DNA of 64,000 nucleotides from the NCBI RefSeq assembly GCF_028554725.1, contig NC_071669.1:1503501-1567500 (forward strand). The letters run 5' to 3'. The notes under the pieces were generated by a model that ran no database searches, had not been told where the DNA came from, and saw nothing but the letters and a program-made list of their open reading frames with translations. Source of the DNA: Zeugodacus cucurbitae (lineage: Eukaryota > Arthropoda > Insecta > Diptera > Tephritidae). Within the stretch, counting starts at the first letter, position 1. Each line of letters opens with the position of its first letter. The position numbers and the translations under genes were made by a program. This document shows, piece by piece, positions 37,053 to 49,194 of the stretch.

Positions 37053-38611
37053 CTGGAAGGAAGAAGAATGGATTAGTAAGAGTAAGAGAAGCTTTCTACA
37101 AAAAAATTATATATAAGGGTTATTTGATATGGGATCAGAGAGGTTTATTAGAAACCAATTTTATTTAAAAATAAGATTTGATATTATAAAAACACAAACT
37201 AGCAGGCTAAAGACCTAAAATTGGAGTATGTATATTGATAAATTGTAAGAGATTATTTCAGTCTTGGAGATAGGGCTTTGAATACAACAGATTCAAATGG
37301 TATTGAATGTGAGATTGACATCGGAAATTTTCGAGATAAATTATTTCCTTTCCTTCGCGTGAAAGTCCCTAGCATACATTACTGTTATATCGGTATACCC
37401 TACATGGCGGTCTCTGTAGTATCTTTTAGGCCTTCATTCGTTCCAAAAATATCTGTCTCCAGCTCGTCAATTAACACTATTTTTATAACCACAAATATAT
37501 GTAAGTATGATAGTTAACGCCTTGATGTAATCGATTTGATCTGCTTTTCGATTCGTCTCATTTCGATTTTTGTTGTAATTGAATTTGTTGTCATTTATTT
37601 AATTAGTTATGAGTTGTAGTCAATATAATATTGAAAATAAATATTGTCAACGCACGGTCATCCAGCCATCGAGACACGAAGACAATAAAAACAAACAAAA
37701 TATTCGCTCCGCTTGCTTGCCGCGTCCCCTTCTTCTTCGTCTACTTGGCCGTTGTCACTCAATAACTCCACTTAATTAAGCTACAATAATTTAGTGAATA
37801 TAACGAACTTGTTTGACAATTTTTTTGGAAATGTGACAACAATAAATATTAGATAATAAATCGTGAAAAGATTTAATGACTCATGGTTGTTGTTGTTGTA
37901 CAATTTGAAAAAAATGTTAAATAATTTAAGCTAGCAACACAAATGTCGGTAATTGAACGTTTAAAATGATTGCTCATAAAATATTTGTCAGCAAATTTCA
38001 TGTGTCTTCTACGATTTTTGTTTTTTTTTTTTTGTTGCTAAAACCGGATTCAGACCGCGAGCGCCTCTATGAGTAGCATCAAAATGAGTACATCTCTGCA
38101 CTTAGAGAAATATGTGAGGTTTTGTAAGTTAAAATCGAGAGGCGATTGTCTACACTGAGAAAGAAGTTGGTCGCCTAAGTCTGGAAACACTTCTCAATTT
38201 GGAAATATGGACCTCGGACAAGTTTTAGGAACTCAAACTGTAGCTAGCTTCTAAGACGGAGGTACTAAACGGACCCTCTTCCTCTATTTTCCGAAATTGA
38301 AAGCAAAAATAATTTCAAGACCAACCCTCGACCTTGTTTTGACTTTATATTGTGATAATGTACCAACTTTCTGAAGCTTATGGATATGAAATTTAGTATT
38401 TTCGGCTCAAAGGCAGCATACGATATCCTTACATTTCTTTAACATCAATTTTAAGGCTTTTTTCCATATTTAACCAAACTCCCATAACCTCAACCATTTT
38501 GATTAGAATTCTATTCCCTCGAAAACCTCCAAACTAGCTCTACCATAAAGGCAGAGATCACCTCCCACACTTTGTTTTTGATTCACAAGGATTTATGTAG
38601 ATCGCACTCAC
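37053..38611 (-). other. HGTX intron 1 of the visible exons (1.56 kb)
   Basis: Flanked by donor GTGAGT (38611) and acceptor CCTTCCAG (37053-37054). It is AT-rich and holds no repeat copy or open frame that I can support. Confidence 0.85.
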
Positions 38612-40068
38612 CTCCCGTTAAAGCACTTAGACCCGCCGATGTGACCGGCGGCGGTTTCGACAATATCGTATCGATGCCGTGCGGATTGGCCGCACCTTGT
38701 GTGTGTGTTGTTGTTGTGGTTGTAATGGACCCGGACATACCGCTGCTCACCACACCACCGCGTCCATCACTGATCAAGTGCGTCTGCTGATTATTCGCAT
38801 AGCCGTTCATCATGCTCGACGCACCGCCGCCAGTCTTCATTTCGGTCATTGAGTGTAGCGCGGCCAGCGGTGGCCCCAGAAAGCTCAATGGCAGCTTATG
38901 TTCCAGCATATTGTTATTGTTATTGTGATGCACGCCCAGTGGATGCATAGCGCCGATGTTGTTGTTATTATTATTGTTGTGATGTGCTGCGTATTTGGCG
39001 CGATTAGCGGAGAGATTTTCGGGACTATAGTCAGGCGGTGGCGGACTCGATTCACTGTTATTGCCCGCCTCATCGCCACCACTGCCGCTGCGCTGACTCA
39101 CCGGATACGATTTGGAGCTATCTACGCCGGGGCTGGAGTTATTGTCGTAGCGGTTGCGGTGATGCAGCGAGTTGGCGCAGTTGTCGGGCGACTCGGATTG
39201 CAGGCGGGACGATGAAGCGACGGAGGAGTGATCAGCACCGGCGCCACCGCCGCTGCTCGCCGAGAGCAATGGCGGCGGCGTGGAGGAATCCTCAGCCGAA
39301 CGCGTCGACTTTGTGCCACCAGCTTCGTGGCTGTGCAGTTGCTTCGACGGCGCCTTCAAAAGCATGAGTGGGCTGGTAAGATTATTGTTGTTGGCGGCAT
39401 AAGCGGCAGCAGCGGCCGCATTGTGATAGTCCAGCAAGTGATCGCGACTCGCCGCTACGGCGGCTAAATTTTGATAGTCGTGATGCGCCGCAGCAGCCGC
39501 GGCGGCCGCTTCGGCGAAACCGTTCGTCAAGCCGGCGGCATTTGGGAGGTGATGATGCAAGGCGGCAGCGCCCGTTGGTGGACTGCGACTTGCCATCGAA
39601 GCCATGGCCATAGCCGACGGTGAACTGCTCTGGCTCGTGGCAAAGCTGTGATGGCGCATGTAGGGATTTATGAGATCCATGTTGTCTGTGTTTGTTGCTC
39701 CAATTAACTGTTGTTCACTGCCGTGTCCACTACTGTACGCTGGCAGACAATAGTCGGTTGATGAGGTGCTCGTGCTCTCACTAGCGCCGGCAAAGCTATT
39801 GAGGCGATGATAGAAAGCGGCCGCGCTGGTCGGGAAGCCCGCGGCACCAGCGATGGCTGTAGCGGCTAAATTGAAAGCGGAGTTCTCCGAAAGCTGGAAA
39901 TGTTTCTGCGGCAGCAGCGGATGTTGGTTGTTGTTGTGCGGTACGTCGCTGTGATTGCTGTTGTAGGCATGCAGCGTAGGCGGTAGCGGCTGCACGGCGG
40001 TTATATGTGCAACGGCGGTTGTTGCATTCGGGCTTTCGGAGCCCGCGGGCGTTGTTGGCAAATAAGGG
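38612..40068 (-). CDS. HGTX: HGTX (Nkx6) N-terminal coding exon; start codon not in it
   Basis: Long N-terminal exon of an NK6-class homeodomain transcription factor. About 485 codons are open, rich in Ala, His, Asn and Ser runs as in fly regulators. Two blocks identify the family. At about 38829-38891 is a segment reading PPLAALHSMTEMKT, matching the PPLAALHSMAEMKT block at the start of vertebrate NKX6.1. At about 38649-38684 is PHGIDTILSKPP, matching the NKX6 TN/eh1-like motif PHGINDILSRP, known to bind Groucho-type co-repressors. The exon ends at a strong donor (GGAG then GTGAGT), leaving one base of a Gly codon that joins the next exon in phase. The frame runs upstream to a TAA at 40110-40112 with no ATG. 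The only AG in that stretch is at 40069-40070, so I place the acceptor there (inference). An unseen 5' exon must carry the initiator, unless translation begins at an internal ATG such as the one before DLINPYM. Confidence 0.9.
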
Positions 40069-42035
40069 CTACCCAGTGTGGATGTTGGGAGCCAGTTGGC
40101 GGGGGAATATTAGATTTGGTTGTTATTTAGGGGGTTTCACGTCCTTCAGATCGAAATCACAAACTTGCTAAGGAATTGATAATGAAGTCGTATTCCTTCT
40201 GAGTTTCCGCGAACTTTTCACTTCTTCGAACGGAAAACACTTTAATTGTATTAAATCTTTATTATTAGGAAATTAGTTTCCAAGTCGAATTCGAATCCAA
40301 TAATGAACTTTATAGAAAATAATATGTTTTTATTAACATTTAAACTGATTAATTTTTTTAAATCGCTTTTCTTCGATTTTATAAATTTTAATATTTTCAA
40401 TGAGTTTCAAACAGTGTGGATCGCAGTCAGGCTTAATAATTTTAACTAAAATTGTTAAACTTAGTTTTAATTTAATTTTTTGTTTTCAAATCATTTTCGA
40501 AAAGTTAAAATTTTTCAAAAATTTCACTTCACTTTTATTAAAAACCACGTACACTTGACGAGAGTTCACCCGTTCGACATATCGTCGTTATGCGTACTCA
40601 ACCGACGATGTGAGAATATTTTCTTTCGAATCGAATAGTATTCAAAACCCGTTTTTTGATTTGATATTTTCACAAAAATAATTATGATTTGAGCGATTTT
40701 CTTCACACTTCCGTGCGCGTTACCATTTACCGTCCGAATGATTAGGCCTAAGACTACAGAATGATTTCCAAATTGACTACCGTCGTTGTGTCGACTGAGC
40801 TGGCGCGCTGGTCCGTCGCTGTATCGGTGTTCGCAACGGCAGCACTGTAACTCGGCAGGCAAACAACAAAGAGACCAATAAGCCAAAAACTGCTCAGCAA
40901 AGAAATTGAAATCCCAGCACAGCAGCACGCACACATTTACACTAACACACACACTCAGAGACAAACAGCGCAGAGTTGAGGCGTTTTGTTTCCTCAAATC
41001 CGCTTTGCCTACACCTCCGTTTCCGCTCTGCTGCTGGCCGCCGCACAACCAACATTTCTGCTGCATTGACTCATAGACTCAGCATATGATTGTTGTTGTT
41101 GTTGTTTTATTAGTACCATATTTGTTGTTGTTGTTGCTGAGTTAGTGCGTGCATGTGTATATGTGCCTCAATTAAGCATGGCGTGTGTGAGCGCGAGTGA
41201 GAGAGCAGCAACAAACTCCTTGCTTCATCAGCATTATTGTTGTTGTTGTTGCTACTTTTGAGTGCAGCTAATACAATTTGCTACTCATATACTTCGTACT
41301 GCTGCTCTTGTTGTTGCTGTTGTTCATTTTATTGTTCATTTTTACTCATGTTGAAGGGTTGTTCGACGTTTATTACGACTTTGGCTTGGTGGAGGCTTTG
41401 CCACACTCACTTTTCAATGTAGTTCGAGTAAGTAAATCAGTGGAGAAATCAGTGTTTGAAAATCACTATCAACAGCAGCAACAACAACAGCGACAACAAT
41501 AAACAGCAAGCGCTTGGCAGTCAAGCAACGAGTTGGCTGGCTGACTGGCTGGTTGGGTTTGGAATTATATGGAATTGGCACAAAACGAATGGGAATTTTA
41601 TTATGTACGTCATTAAAATACACTATTTCGGATTGGAGGAGCAAGCGAGGCGATTTGACGCAGTCGAGTGGAATATGTATGTGTCGGCAGGGTAAGAGGA
41701 TGTGAGCGGGTTTAGTTTGAGGTGTTGGACAGTGTGTTTTACATATGGAAAAAGATAAAAATGTTTGATTTAAGAAAAATATGTGATATTTATTCGTTCG
41801 AATAAAGATTTTTTATAAAAAATTTTAATTAAAAATATAATTTATTTTATTGAGCACGCCTTGAAGTCGGTTTAAAGTAGCGGAAAACCACAAGACCGCA
41901 CAAGATCTGTGATTAGCGGAAAAAGTTTTGATATTTTTTGAACTAGAGGAAGTTTTTATGATCTTTACCTAGCTAATCCTCTGTGCGAAGAACACAAAAT
42001 CTTCATAAACTTCCAAAAAAACATACTAACAAATA
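40069..42035 (-). other. Upstream region of HGTX; expected 5' exon and promoter not located
   Basis: The missing first coding exon, 5' UTR and promoter should lie here or further to the right. Minus-strand sequence around 40130-40700 has the A-rich AAGTGAAGTGAAA texture common in fly 5' UTRs, but I found no ATG with a convincing donor in the phase needed at 40068 (two bases of a codon carried over). Around 41090-41510 are TTG/CAA runs. No other gene is seen. Confidence 0.35.
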
Positions 42036-42116
42036 TTGGAATTGCACCATAGGGCCCTCTTTTTCTCTCTCTTCATTCCCAGTAATATTTTAAACCAAAA
42101 CTATAGTCTAAAACGT

Positions 42117-42681
42117 CTTGCCAAACGAGGCGTAAAACTGTCATCCGAAAATATGATGAACGTAGATAGACCTATACACTGTCTATATGATGATCTAGAC
42201 AGAAACTTTGTAAAGAAGTTCAAAGCGCGCTGGAAGAATATATCGGGATGCAAAACCACAAAAGTTATCTGCAAGGCGGTAGATAAGAAGTACACGAAAT
42301 TTCTATTGGCGCTCGATAGAAGCAAATGTAGGAATAAGGTCGGCATACTCACTGGCGGCACACGCCTACAAGGCTGATAGATCGTGAATACTGCAGGAAA
42401 TGTCAAGAGCAAGGCACCAGAGAAACAATGGAGCACCTCTTCTGTGAGTGTCCTGCATTATCAAGATTACGGCTTCAGCATTTGGGGGCTGCACATTACG
42501 TTAATCTGGAAGAGATTTCGTTGGTAAAGCCACAAAGCCTTTTGAAATTCGCAACAAGCGCTGGCATCCTAAAGGATGACTACTCCTCATTAACCAAGTG
42601 ACGGCACTCCATCTGGTTTTACAAAGGACCAAAACTGGTCTATGTGTGGCGTTGTAGCCTGCCAGCGTAACCTAACCTAAC
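42117..42681 (+). mobile_element. 5'-truncated non-LTR retrotransposon ending in TAACC repeats (family 3)
   Basis: Target duplication CTATAGTCTAAAA(A)CG flanks it (42102-42116 and 42682-42697, one base difference). The insert starts inside a probable RNase H end (LAKRGVKLSS), continues through RWKNISGCKTTK, and, after a frameshift near 42372, carries a C-terminal zinc-knuckle-like motif (YCRKC ... METEHLFCEC-type spacing: Cys, Cys, His, Cys) and LLKFATSAGILKD before a stop. It ends TAACCTAACCTAACC. RNase H plus terminal CCHC suggests the I, R1 or LOA group (inference). Dead copy. Confidence 0.85.
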
Positions 42682-42697
42682 CTATAGTCTAAAAACG

Positions 42698-44657
42698 TGA
42701 GTAATAGTTTTATTCAAGGCAGCAGTATTGTGTGTGAACTCTCCAAGTCAACCTCGAGTCCATAGATTACAAACAGGCTAATATTTCACACTAAGGAAAC
42801 TGGTATTTATGGATCAAGGTACAGGGAGCCTTTAACTATTTGGATTTTATGAGCTCGAGGGTATATGGAGGTTATGTAATGCTTAAACAAAATGTTCAAA
42901 AATACGGCTACTTTCTTTTGTTATTCTAGACCGTATTGTTGTTGTTGTTGTTTTGAAGTATATATTATTTAATTAAATGATCCATCTATCTTTTTACTAT
43001 AATTTATTTTGAAAATTGGGGTTCAACTAAAGTTATTTCCAAATTGCGTCCCACAGTACCAATACCCATATATACCTACTTATGAACCTACAAAGCGCAC
43101 ACACACACTCTACCAACAATCGCCTTCAATGAAGTGCCCCAAATGGTTTGTGGTGTGGAGTAGTAGCATATTACCAAAATAGTTGTTGTGCCGTTGCCTG
43201 CTAATGTGGCAACGATGAGCGCAAGCGGCAGATGGGTGTGTGTGTGTGTGCGAGCGAGAGCGAATGTGTGTTTATTTGTTTAAAATGTAATAAATATTAA
43301 GTGAATTGTGCAATTTTTTCACAAGGCACACGCAAATGCCAGCAGCGGCGGTGGAAAAAAAGTGGTGAACAAAAAATCAATTTGCTTGGTTTTTAATGAA
43401 GTTGATATAAACGAGTTGTATTGTTTGCCCTCGATTTTTTTGCTGTTGTTGTTGTTGTACACGCCATTAGTATTTTATGGCATTGCATTACGAATGATTA
43501 ACAACTAATGGTGTACAGATAAATATTGATGCAGGTATGCAATATATATTGCGATAAATTATTATTTATTGAATCAAGAGGAATTATGAAACGCTGAAGG
43601 GAATGCAAGAAAATATGCTTACAAGGGTTAAGAAAAAATTATACTAAATTTATATACATATATGAGCACATAATACTGAATTTGCTGCTTTGCTTCCTTT
43701 TTTCAGTATAAATATATATTTTTCTTATATTTTATATTTCTTTTTGTTTGTATGTATGTACATTAATGTATGCAACTTGTTTATGAGTTCATTATAACTA
43801 TAATAATTATTACATTATTTTTTCGCATTGCCGCATGCAGCAGACACGAACGTCGCATAATAAAAGCACAAAATAATCGACCAAGCGCTCCTACTCGCCG
43901 CTTTCATATTCATGCACAGGCACACACCCACCAATACACACATGTCTACAGCTACACCCTGACCAGCTTCGAAGCTGGCACAGCGCGGCACGACACGGCA
44001 CGGTATGGTGTGACTCTCCATTTATTAATAAACTACATACAAAAATTTTAATTTACTCAACCAAAAAACATCAACAGGCAACAGCACAGACACACACCAA
44101 CACACTCACGCCCAGCAACATTGCCTTCTTATTGGATTACTGCGAGCCGTGTGTGCAAGGAAATGGCAATTGAAACACGCTTTGGCCACACCTTTTTCGC
44201 TGGCGACGACATCTTGGACGCCATTGTTGAGCGCTGCCGGTTGGCAGAGAGAGAAAGCGTGCGCTCTGTGCAAGCAGTTGGCTGCAAACTCGTTCTTTGT
44301 TGGACTCGTTCGTTGTTGATTGAGTGTGGGAAATGAGCTGGAAAGACTACTCAAGCGATTGAGTGCTGTTTTGAGTGTAGTGTGTGGTGAAAGTGGTGAC
44401 TTTTCGATATGGAGTATATGTTTTGAAGGAAGGCTGTTGGAAATTCATATGAAAGGGTTTTTGGGGATACTTATATACAACCATTAATGGAGTTCTGAGG
44501 AACAGAGGTTATAATTCAACATTACTTATACTAACGCTAGATCTCAGCTATCATAATTCGTAGGACAGACTAGTCTAATTCTCTTATGGGTTCTTAATTC
44601 TTTCAATTAAAGCTTAAATTTCTAGTATAGATAAGCTTCAATGAACTTATCTAATCG
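42698..44657. other. Gene-free interval
   Basis: AT-rich sequence with a TG run at about 43236-43250, TTG runs (43440-43460), and CA-rich stretches near 43915-43945 and 44085-44110. The short open frames do not look like genes. Confidence 0.5.
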
Positions 44658-45095
44658 ACGTGCGTTAAAAAAAAAACGGAAACATATTTATCTATTCGTC
44701 TACATTAAGGCTGTTGCCTTTAAAATAGTCCCCATTCGAAATTAAGCACTTATGCGAGTTCTTCTTCCAATCGTCGAAACACTTCTCTAACTCGTTTTTT
44801 AGCTTCTGGCTCTGTCAGCGATTTCATCGACTATTTAAGGTCCTCTTTATTTTTGGAAATAGAAAAAAGACACACGGAGTAATGTTTGGCGAATATGGAG
44901 GCTGGGGCATTGTTTTTGATCAAGAATTCACCAAGCTCAACAAAACACGTCTCAAATCTTAGCGGCTGATACAGGCAAAGATAGCAATGAATACTGTTTA
45001 AAATTTTACCGTACTTGAGGGGCATATCAACTAAATAAAAAAAATTGAGAATTGGACTTTTCGAAAAATTCCCGTTATTTTTTGAACACACCTCG
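44658..45095 (-). mobile_element. Internally deleted mariner with transposase C-terminal remnant
   Basis: The high-coordinate end is a clean mariner terminal repeat (CCCGTTATTTTTTGAACACA, then TA at 45096-45097). The low end is degenerate (GTGCGTTAAAAAAAAAACGG). On the minus strand, fragments in different frames match the last third of a mariner transposase: EFLIKNNAP, the PPYSPxxTPCxFFLFPK block, and near the end LEKCFDDWKK and SNGDYFKGNS. In the block the position normally held by the third catalytic aspartate is read as Val. Stops and frameshifts are present. Dead. Confidence 0.85.
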
Positions 45096-45097
45096 TA

Positions 45098-46845
45098 TGC
45101 TAATTATTGCTGTTCTATTGCCTATTAATTTCCAAATATGGAGTATTTTAGAGTAAGTTGATGATATATAAACATGTTTTCTTACGCATTTTTTGTGATA
45201 TCAAAAGTTTGTAGAATGACTCACTAAGACAGACAACCAACACCAGTAAACATAAACTAAATGGCTTCCTCCAAAAACTATCTAATATCTTTTATAAACT
45301 CTAGCTTTTTGAGAAGACAAGAGAGTGCTGCCACAAAGTAAACCTCCATGTGTAAACAGGAAAACCAGTAGCCAAAAAGTTAATGGACGACCACTTAGCG
45401 TCGCGGAGCCACAATCACCAACCACCTGCGATCTTTTGAAATGGCTTCGAAATTTTTTTCAAATATTTAAATATATTCTTAAATTTGGGCAGCACACATC
45501 CATGAGTTTTAATTTCCTGTTTCATAAAGACAATGCAAACACATTTTATAAGCGTGCTAATGCGTTCTTGTTAGACGCGGCTTCAGCGTGTTTACTCAAG
45601 TCAAATAAGAGACGCTGGCGTTTAAAAGGATTTTTTCGATTTCATTTAACACTTTTACAACGGCAACTTCCGCCATTGAACTTGGGCAGTGCAGCTTGTC
45701 TGAAAGGCTTTGATTTCATTGGCGGCACAAAGAAAATGATGGAATCAATATTTGCTTATAAAATTATTATTTTTTTAACTACTAATGAATATGGAGGTAA
45801 ACTTGAACATAAAAAATATATTTGAAAGGAAATAATGTGAAATTACAATATTTGTTCTGACTAAAGAATAAGCTTTCATTTTAATCTATTTTTTTTTTTT
45901 AATTCGTGTTTAAAGCAGAGGAAGCTTGTTTCATTGCATGGCGGCTCGTTTGAAGTATTTCTGCAATCGGCTAAATATCCGCTTACTTGATTATTCGTTA
46001 ATTTACAATTGCACACAAATGAGCGAAAAACCTATGCGACCCTTCCTCGTGGCCAATAGTCAGCGGTAATTAACCTGATTTTACACGAAAGGCCGCCATC
46101 AACAATGGACACAAAGCCACCAGAAGCGCTTGCTGCAAAGCAAACTGAAGAAGCTACCGCAGACAATGAAGTCCCGTACGTTTCTTTTTTCCAGCTTATT
46201 GAGTGTGAAATGGGAACACGTAGTCGCATGTTAAAGCCGCGATTTAATGAGGAAATTTTCAGAAATAATTAATGATGGCGGCCAACAAGTGAATGCATAT
46301 GTATGATCAACTCATATGCGAGGTGAAGAGAAGTTTGAAAATGATATGAGAATGGCGTGTAAAGAGCGTTCTTTTTTTTCGAAATAATTGAAACAGTGGC
46401 AATGGCAGGCATTGAAGGCAATTAATGGAATGAATAGAAAATAATAATAAAAAAATAATTAAATAAAAATATTTGTGGTTTCGTGCTGAGAAAAATATTT
46501 TTTATATCTCTGGCCCCTAATTAATAATTTATTTTCATATTCAACATGCAGAAATGCAGTATGTAGAATAGACTTAGTATATCGAAATAATGCAATCTCT
46601 TAGATCATTTTAATCACAGTAGAAAGAAAGAAATTCATAAGTTTTTGTTATAGAAAAGAGTTCTTCAATAACAAAAAGTGAAATTTAAGACATATTCTTT
46701 CCATTATATTGAACTATTTCGAAGATAAAATGACTCTTTATAAAACTTGTCCACTATTTTTTCTCATTAACTAGGACTTAGACCTTCCTTCCTTCCAAGA
46801 AAATATTCAAAATGAAATTTTTTTCAAAAATATAATATTAATATT
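45098..46845. other. Gene-free interval
   Basis: AT-rich sequence. A plus-strand frame at 45325-45825 (166 codons) has no motif I recognise and no splice or promoter support. Nothing else seen. Confidence 0.5.
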
Positions 46846-47170
46846 GGTCTACAACTTTGCTTCCGTCGTTTTCCAATAGATGTCTCTAGGGTCAAGCTCT
46901 GCTCGATTAAATCGATTAAATCGTTTTATATCGATCTTGTGTCAACATTAACCCAACAAAATATTTGTAGAGATCTGTTTGCATCCCAAACTTATTTTCA
47001 ACTATCAAAATGTCACTTTTTGAGCTGAATTCTCGACATTTGCGGGAAATTTAGCTTTTCTTTTTTAATTCCAAGAAAAGTGCGGCTGAGGCTCATCGAC
47101 ATTTCTAAATGTTTTTATACAAAAAAAAAATTAAATTTACAAAAAAACGACGGAAGCAAAGTTGTAGACC
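46846..47170. mobile_element. TIR mini-element (GGTCTACAAC family), copy 3, best preserved ends
   Basis: A 325-bp element whose two ends are perfect inverted repeats over 27 bases (46846-46872 against 47144-47170, starting GGTCTACAACTTTGC). Interior as in copy 1, with no open frame. Flanks are AATATT and TAATAATATT, too AT-rich to define the duplication. Confidence 0.9.
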
Positions 47171-48444
47171 TAATAATATTTTTTTTTCAATTTTTTAAAT
47201 TTTAAACTTTTAAAAATCTTCTTTTTTTAATTTTAGGAATCCTTAGATACCTTTATCAATAATGCAGTTCAAAAACTATCACCTTAAATGTCGAATTCCA
47301 GCCAAGAAAATTCAAATTCCTCATTTTAATGATGTTTACCTTTCTCTTTGTCTCTCCATATGTCTCGCTCTTTTCGAAGCCACATAATATTGCCCTTTGT
47401 TTGCCTAACTTACTAACAAGGCAAATTGTGTATTAATTGCGACTTTATGATTTCGAAGATTCATTTTTTATTTTATACACATTTTTTTTTTGTTGGAATT
47501 TTTGTTACTCCAATGCCATTAAGAGTAACTTGTTTTGAGCTGCTAACGATCTTTCACACCCATTCGCTAGACACACATAAAAGGTATTAACTGCTGGCCA
47601 AAGGCGACATAAGTCGCTTGGACGGTCGTAAATGCGTTTGATATGGCCAATTGCTTAATATGCGCAGACAACAGAAAGAAAAAAATACAAAATTAGAAAA
47701 AAAATAAAAAAAATTAAATCGAAAGAAAGGCTAAAATCATATATATAATATATGAATATATATGTATGTAAGCATGCAGCTGATGAGTGTTATAAAACAA
47801 CCATCAGCACATCAACCATTTTGTGTTCATCAAATTAAAGATATTTTTTTTTACCTATTTATGCCTACATAATTTACAACATCGTTATTTCCATTACTCT
47901 TATGTGTGTGTGTGTATATATTATATGACATGCGGCATTTGCTGCATTTTCCGTAAATTTGTCCATTTCTAATCTAATCTTCACAACTGTTGTCTCAACT
48001 GTCAGTTTTTTTCCAATTTCCTCAGCATTGCTGCTGCCATTGTTATTGCTGTTGTTGTCTTGTATGGCATTTATGCTGGCTGAAAATTGCACCAACAAAC
48101 CATAAATCAAATAATTTCGAGTTTGAATAAATTCACATCCTGTTGTGAAATCGTTCGGGTTTTATATTTTTACTCTCAAAAATTGAGTGATTTAAACGAT
48201 TTTTGGGAGAAAAATGCGATAAGAATTTATATGAATTACAAGTGTATGCTGCTTTGGTAGGGTGTTCATGTTGAGATGCTTGCAGGTAAGGTTCAATTAA
48301 ATTAATTGGAAACAAATTTTTTTAACCCTTCACTTAATAAAAAATATTTTAAATAGAAAAATGTCTCTAGTTTTATGAGGCTTATAAAGTGTACTCGCTG
48401 AGACTGAAGATCTAAGAAGACTTCAGACAATTTTTAAAAAAGCA
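47171..48444. other. Gene-free interval
   Basis: AT-rich sequence with a TG/TA run at about 47903-47930. No recognisable feature. Confidence 0.5.
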
Positions 48445-48448
48445 TTAA

Positions 48449-49190
48449 GGCTTTAGAAACCGAAAAAAGCGTTTTTTTGGCAATTTTTTTTGAAAGGGAA
48501 GGAACTGATTGCGGTAAACGGAATTTTAATTTTAAGACGATAGTGTACTATATTTAAGGCTTAAAAATCAATATTTATTATTAAAAAATATTGCAATTTT
48601 TTCAAAGTTGTAAGTATTTTTCTGGAGCGCCTGAAGTCTGCACTTGTAAATCGGTTCCGGTGATGGAGGTCGTGCGATGCATCTGACACAGTCGAACCAA
48701 ATTTTTTTTAATTTTTATAAGTTTCTTTTCTTTATGAACTAAAAAAATACCCAACAAGTTATAAAATTCCAAATTTTTTCGAAGTTTGAAAAAAAAAATC
48801 AACTTTTTAAGAAAAAAACTGACTTTAAGTTGCAAAATAAGTAGTTTAAATAATACTTTTGTCCAACTTTTTTAGTTAAAATAGAAGATAATTTAATACT
48901 GAAGATCACTTTGGTTTCTTCGATCGGACATATACATATCTATTCGTATTGCTATCGCCGGCACCGTTTTCTAACACTTGTGAATATGAAAACTCGAGAA
49001 AACGCGCTTTAAAGTTTCTGCCTGAGCATTCGCACCTGCTCGACGCTCAGCCACTAAAACTGCTCTAGCTTCGAAAATATGTCGAATTGGTCTCTGGAAT
49101 TTTAAAGACATATTCTTGGATAGTTTTGGAAAAGATTTAAAACAAAACAAAAAAATCTATTTTTTGAAGCCTGTAAAGCAGACTACTGCC
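48449..49190. mobile_element. TTAA-flanked TIR element, copy 2 with damaged left end
   Basis: 742 bp, highly similar to 33674-34397 inside (TGATTGCGGTAAACGGAATT, GCTATCGCCGGCACCGTTTT, CACCTGCTCGACGCTC). TTAA lies on both sides (48445-48448 and 49191-49194). The right end is intact. The left end reads GGCTTTAGAAAC, having lost ten bases (CAGTAGTCTG) of the 17-bp repeat, so it should not be mobilisable as it stands. Confidence 0.9.
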
Positions 49191-49194
49191 TTAA

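Noticed and set aside
38898..39467. Several plus-strand open frames opposite the HGTX N-terminal exon
   Set aside because: They are mirror frames created by the GC-rich, repetitive codons of the real exon on the minus strand.
40566..41066. Minus-strand open frame of 166 codons upstream of HGTX
   Set aside because: Cys-rich and otherwise random-looking. It does not splice in phase to the HGTX exon. More likely part of the 5' UTR or promoter region.
42664..42681. True telomeric sequence (TTAGG complement)
   Set aside because: Only about three units, placed exactly at the 3' end of a truncated retrotransposon with target duplications. It is the element's tail.
45325..45825. Plus-strand open frame of 166 codons
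   Set aside because: The frame begins at a non-ATG codon, has no recognised motif and no exon signals, and lies beside a mariner relic in AT-rich DNA.
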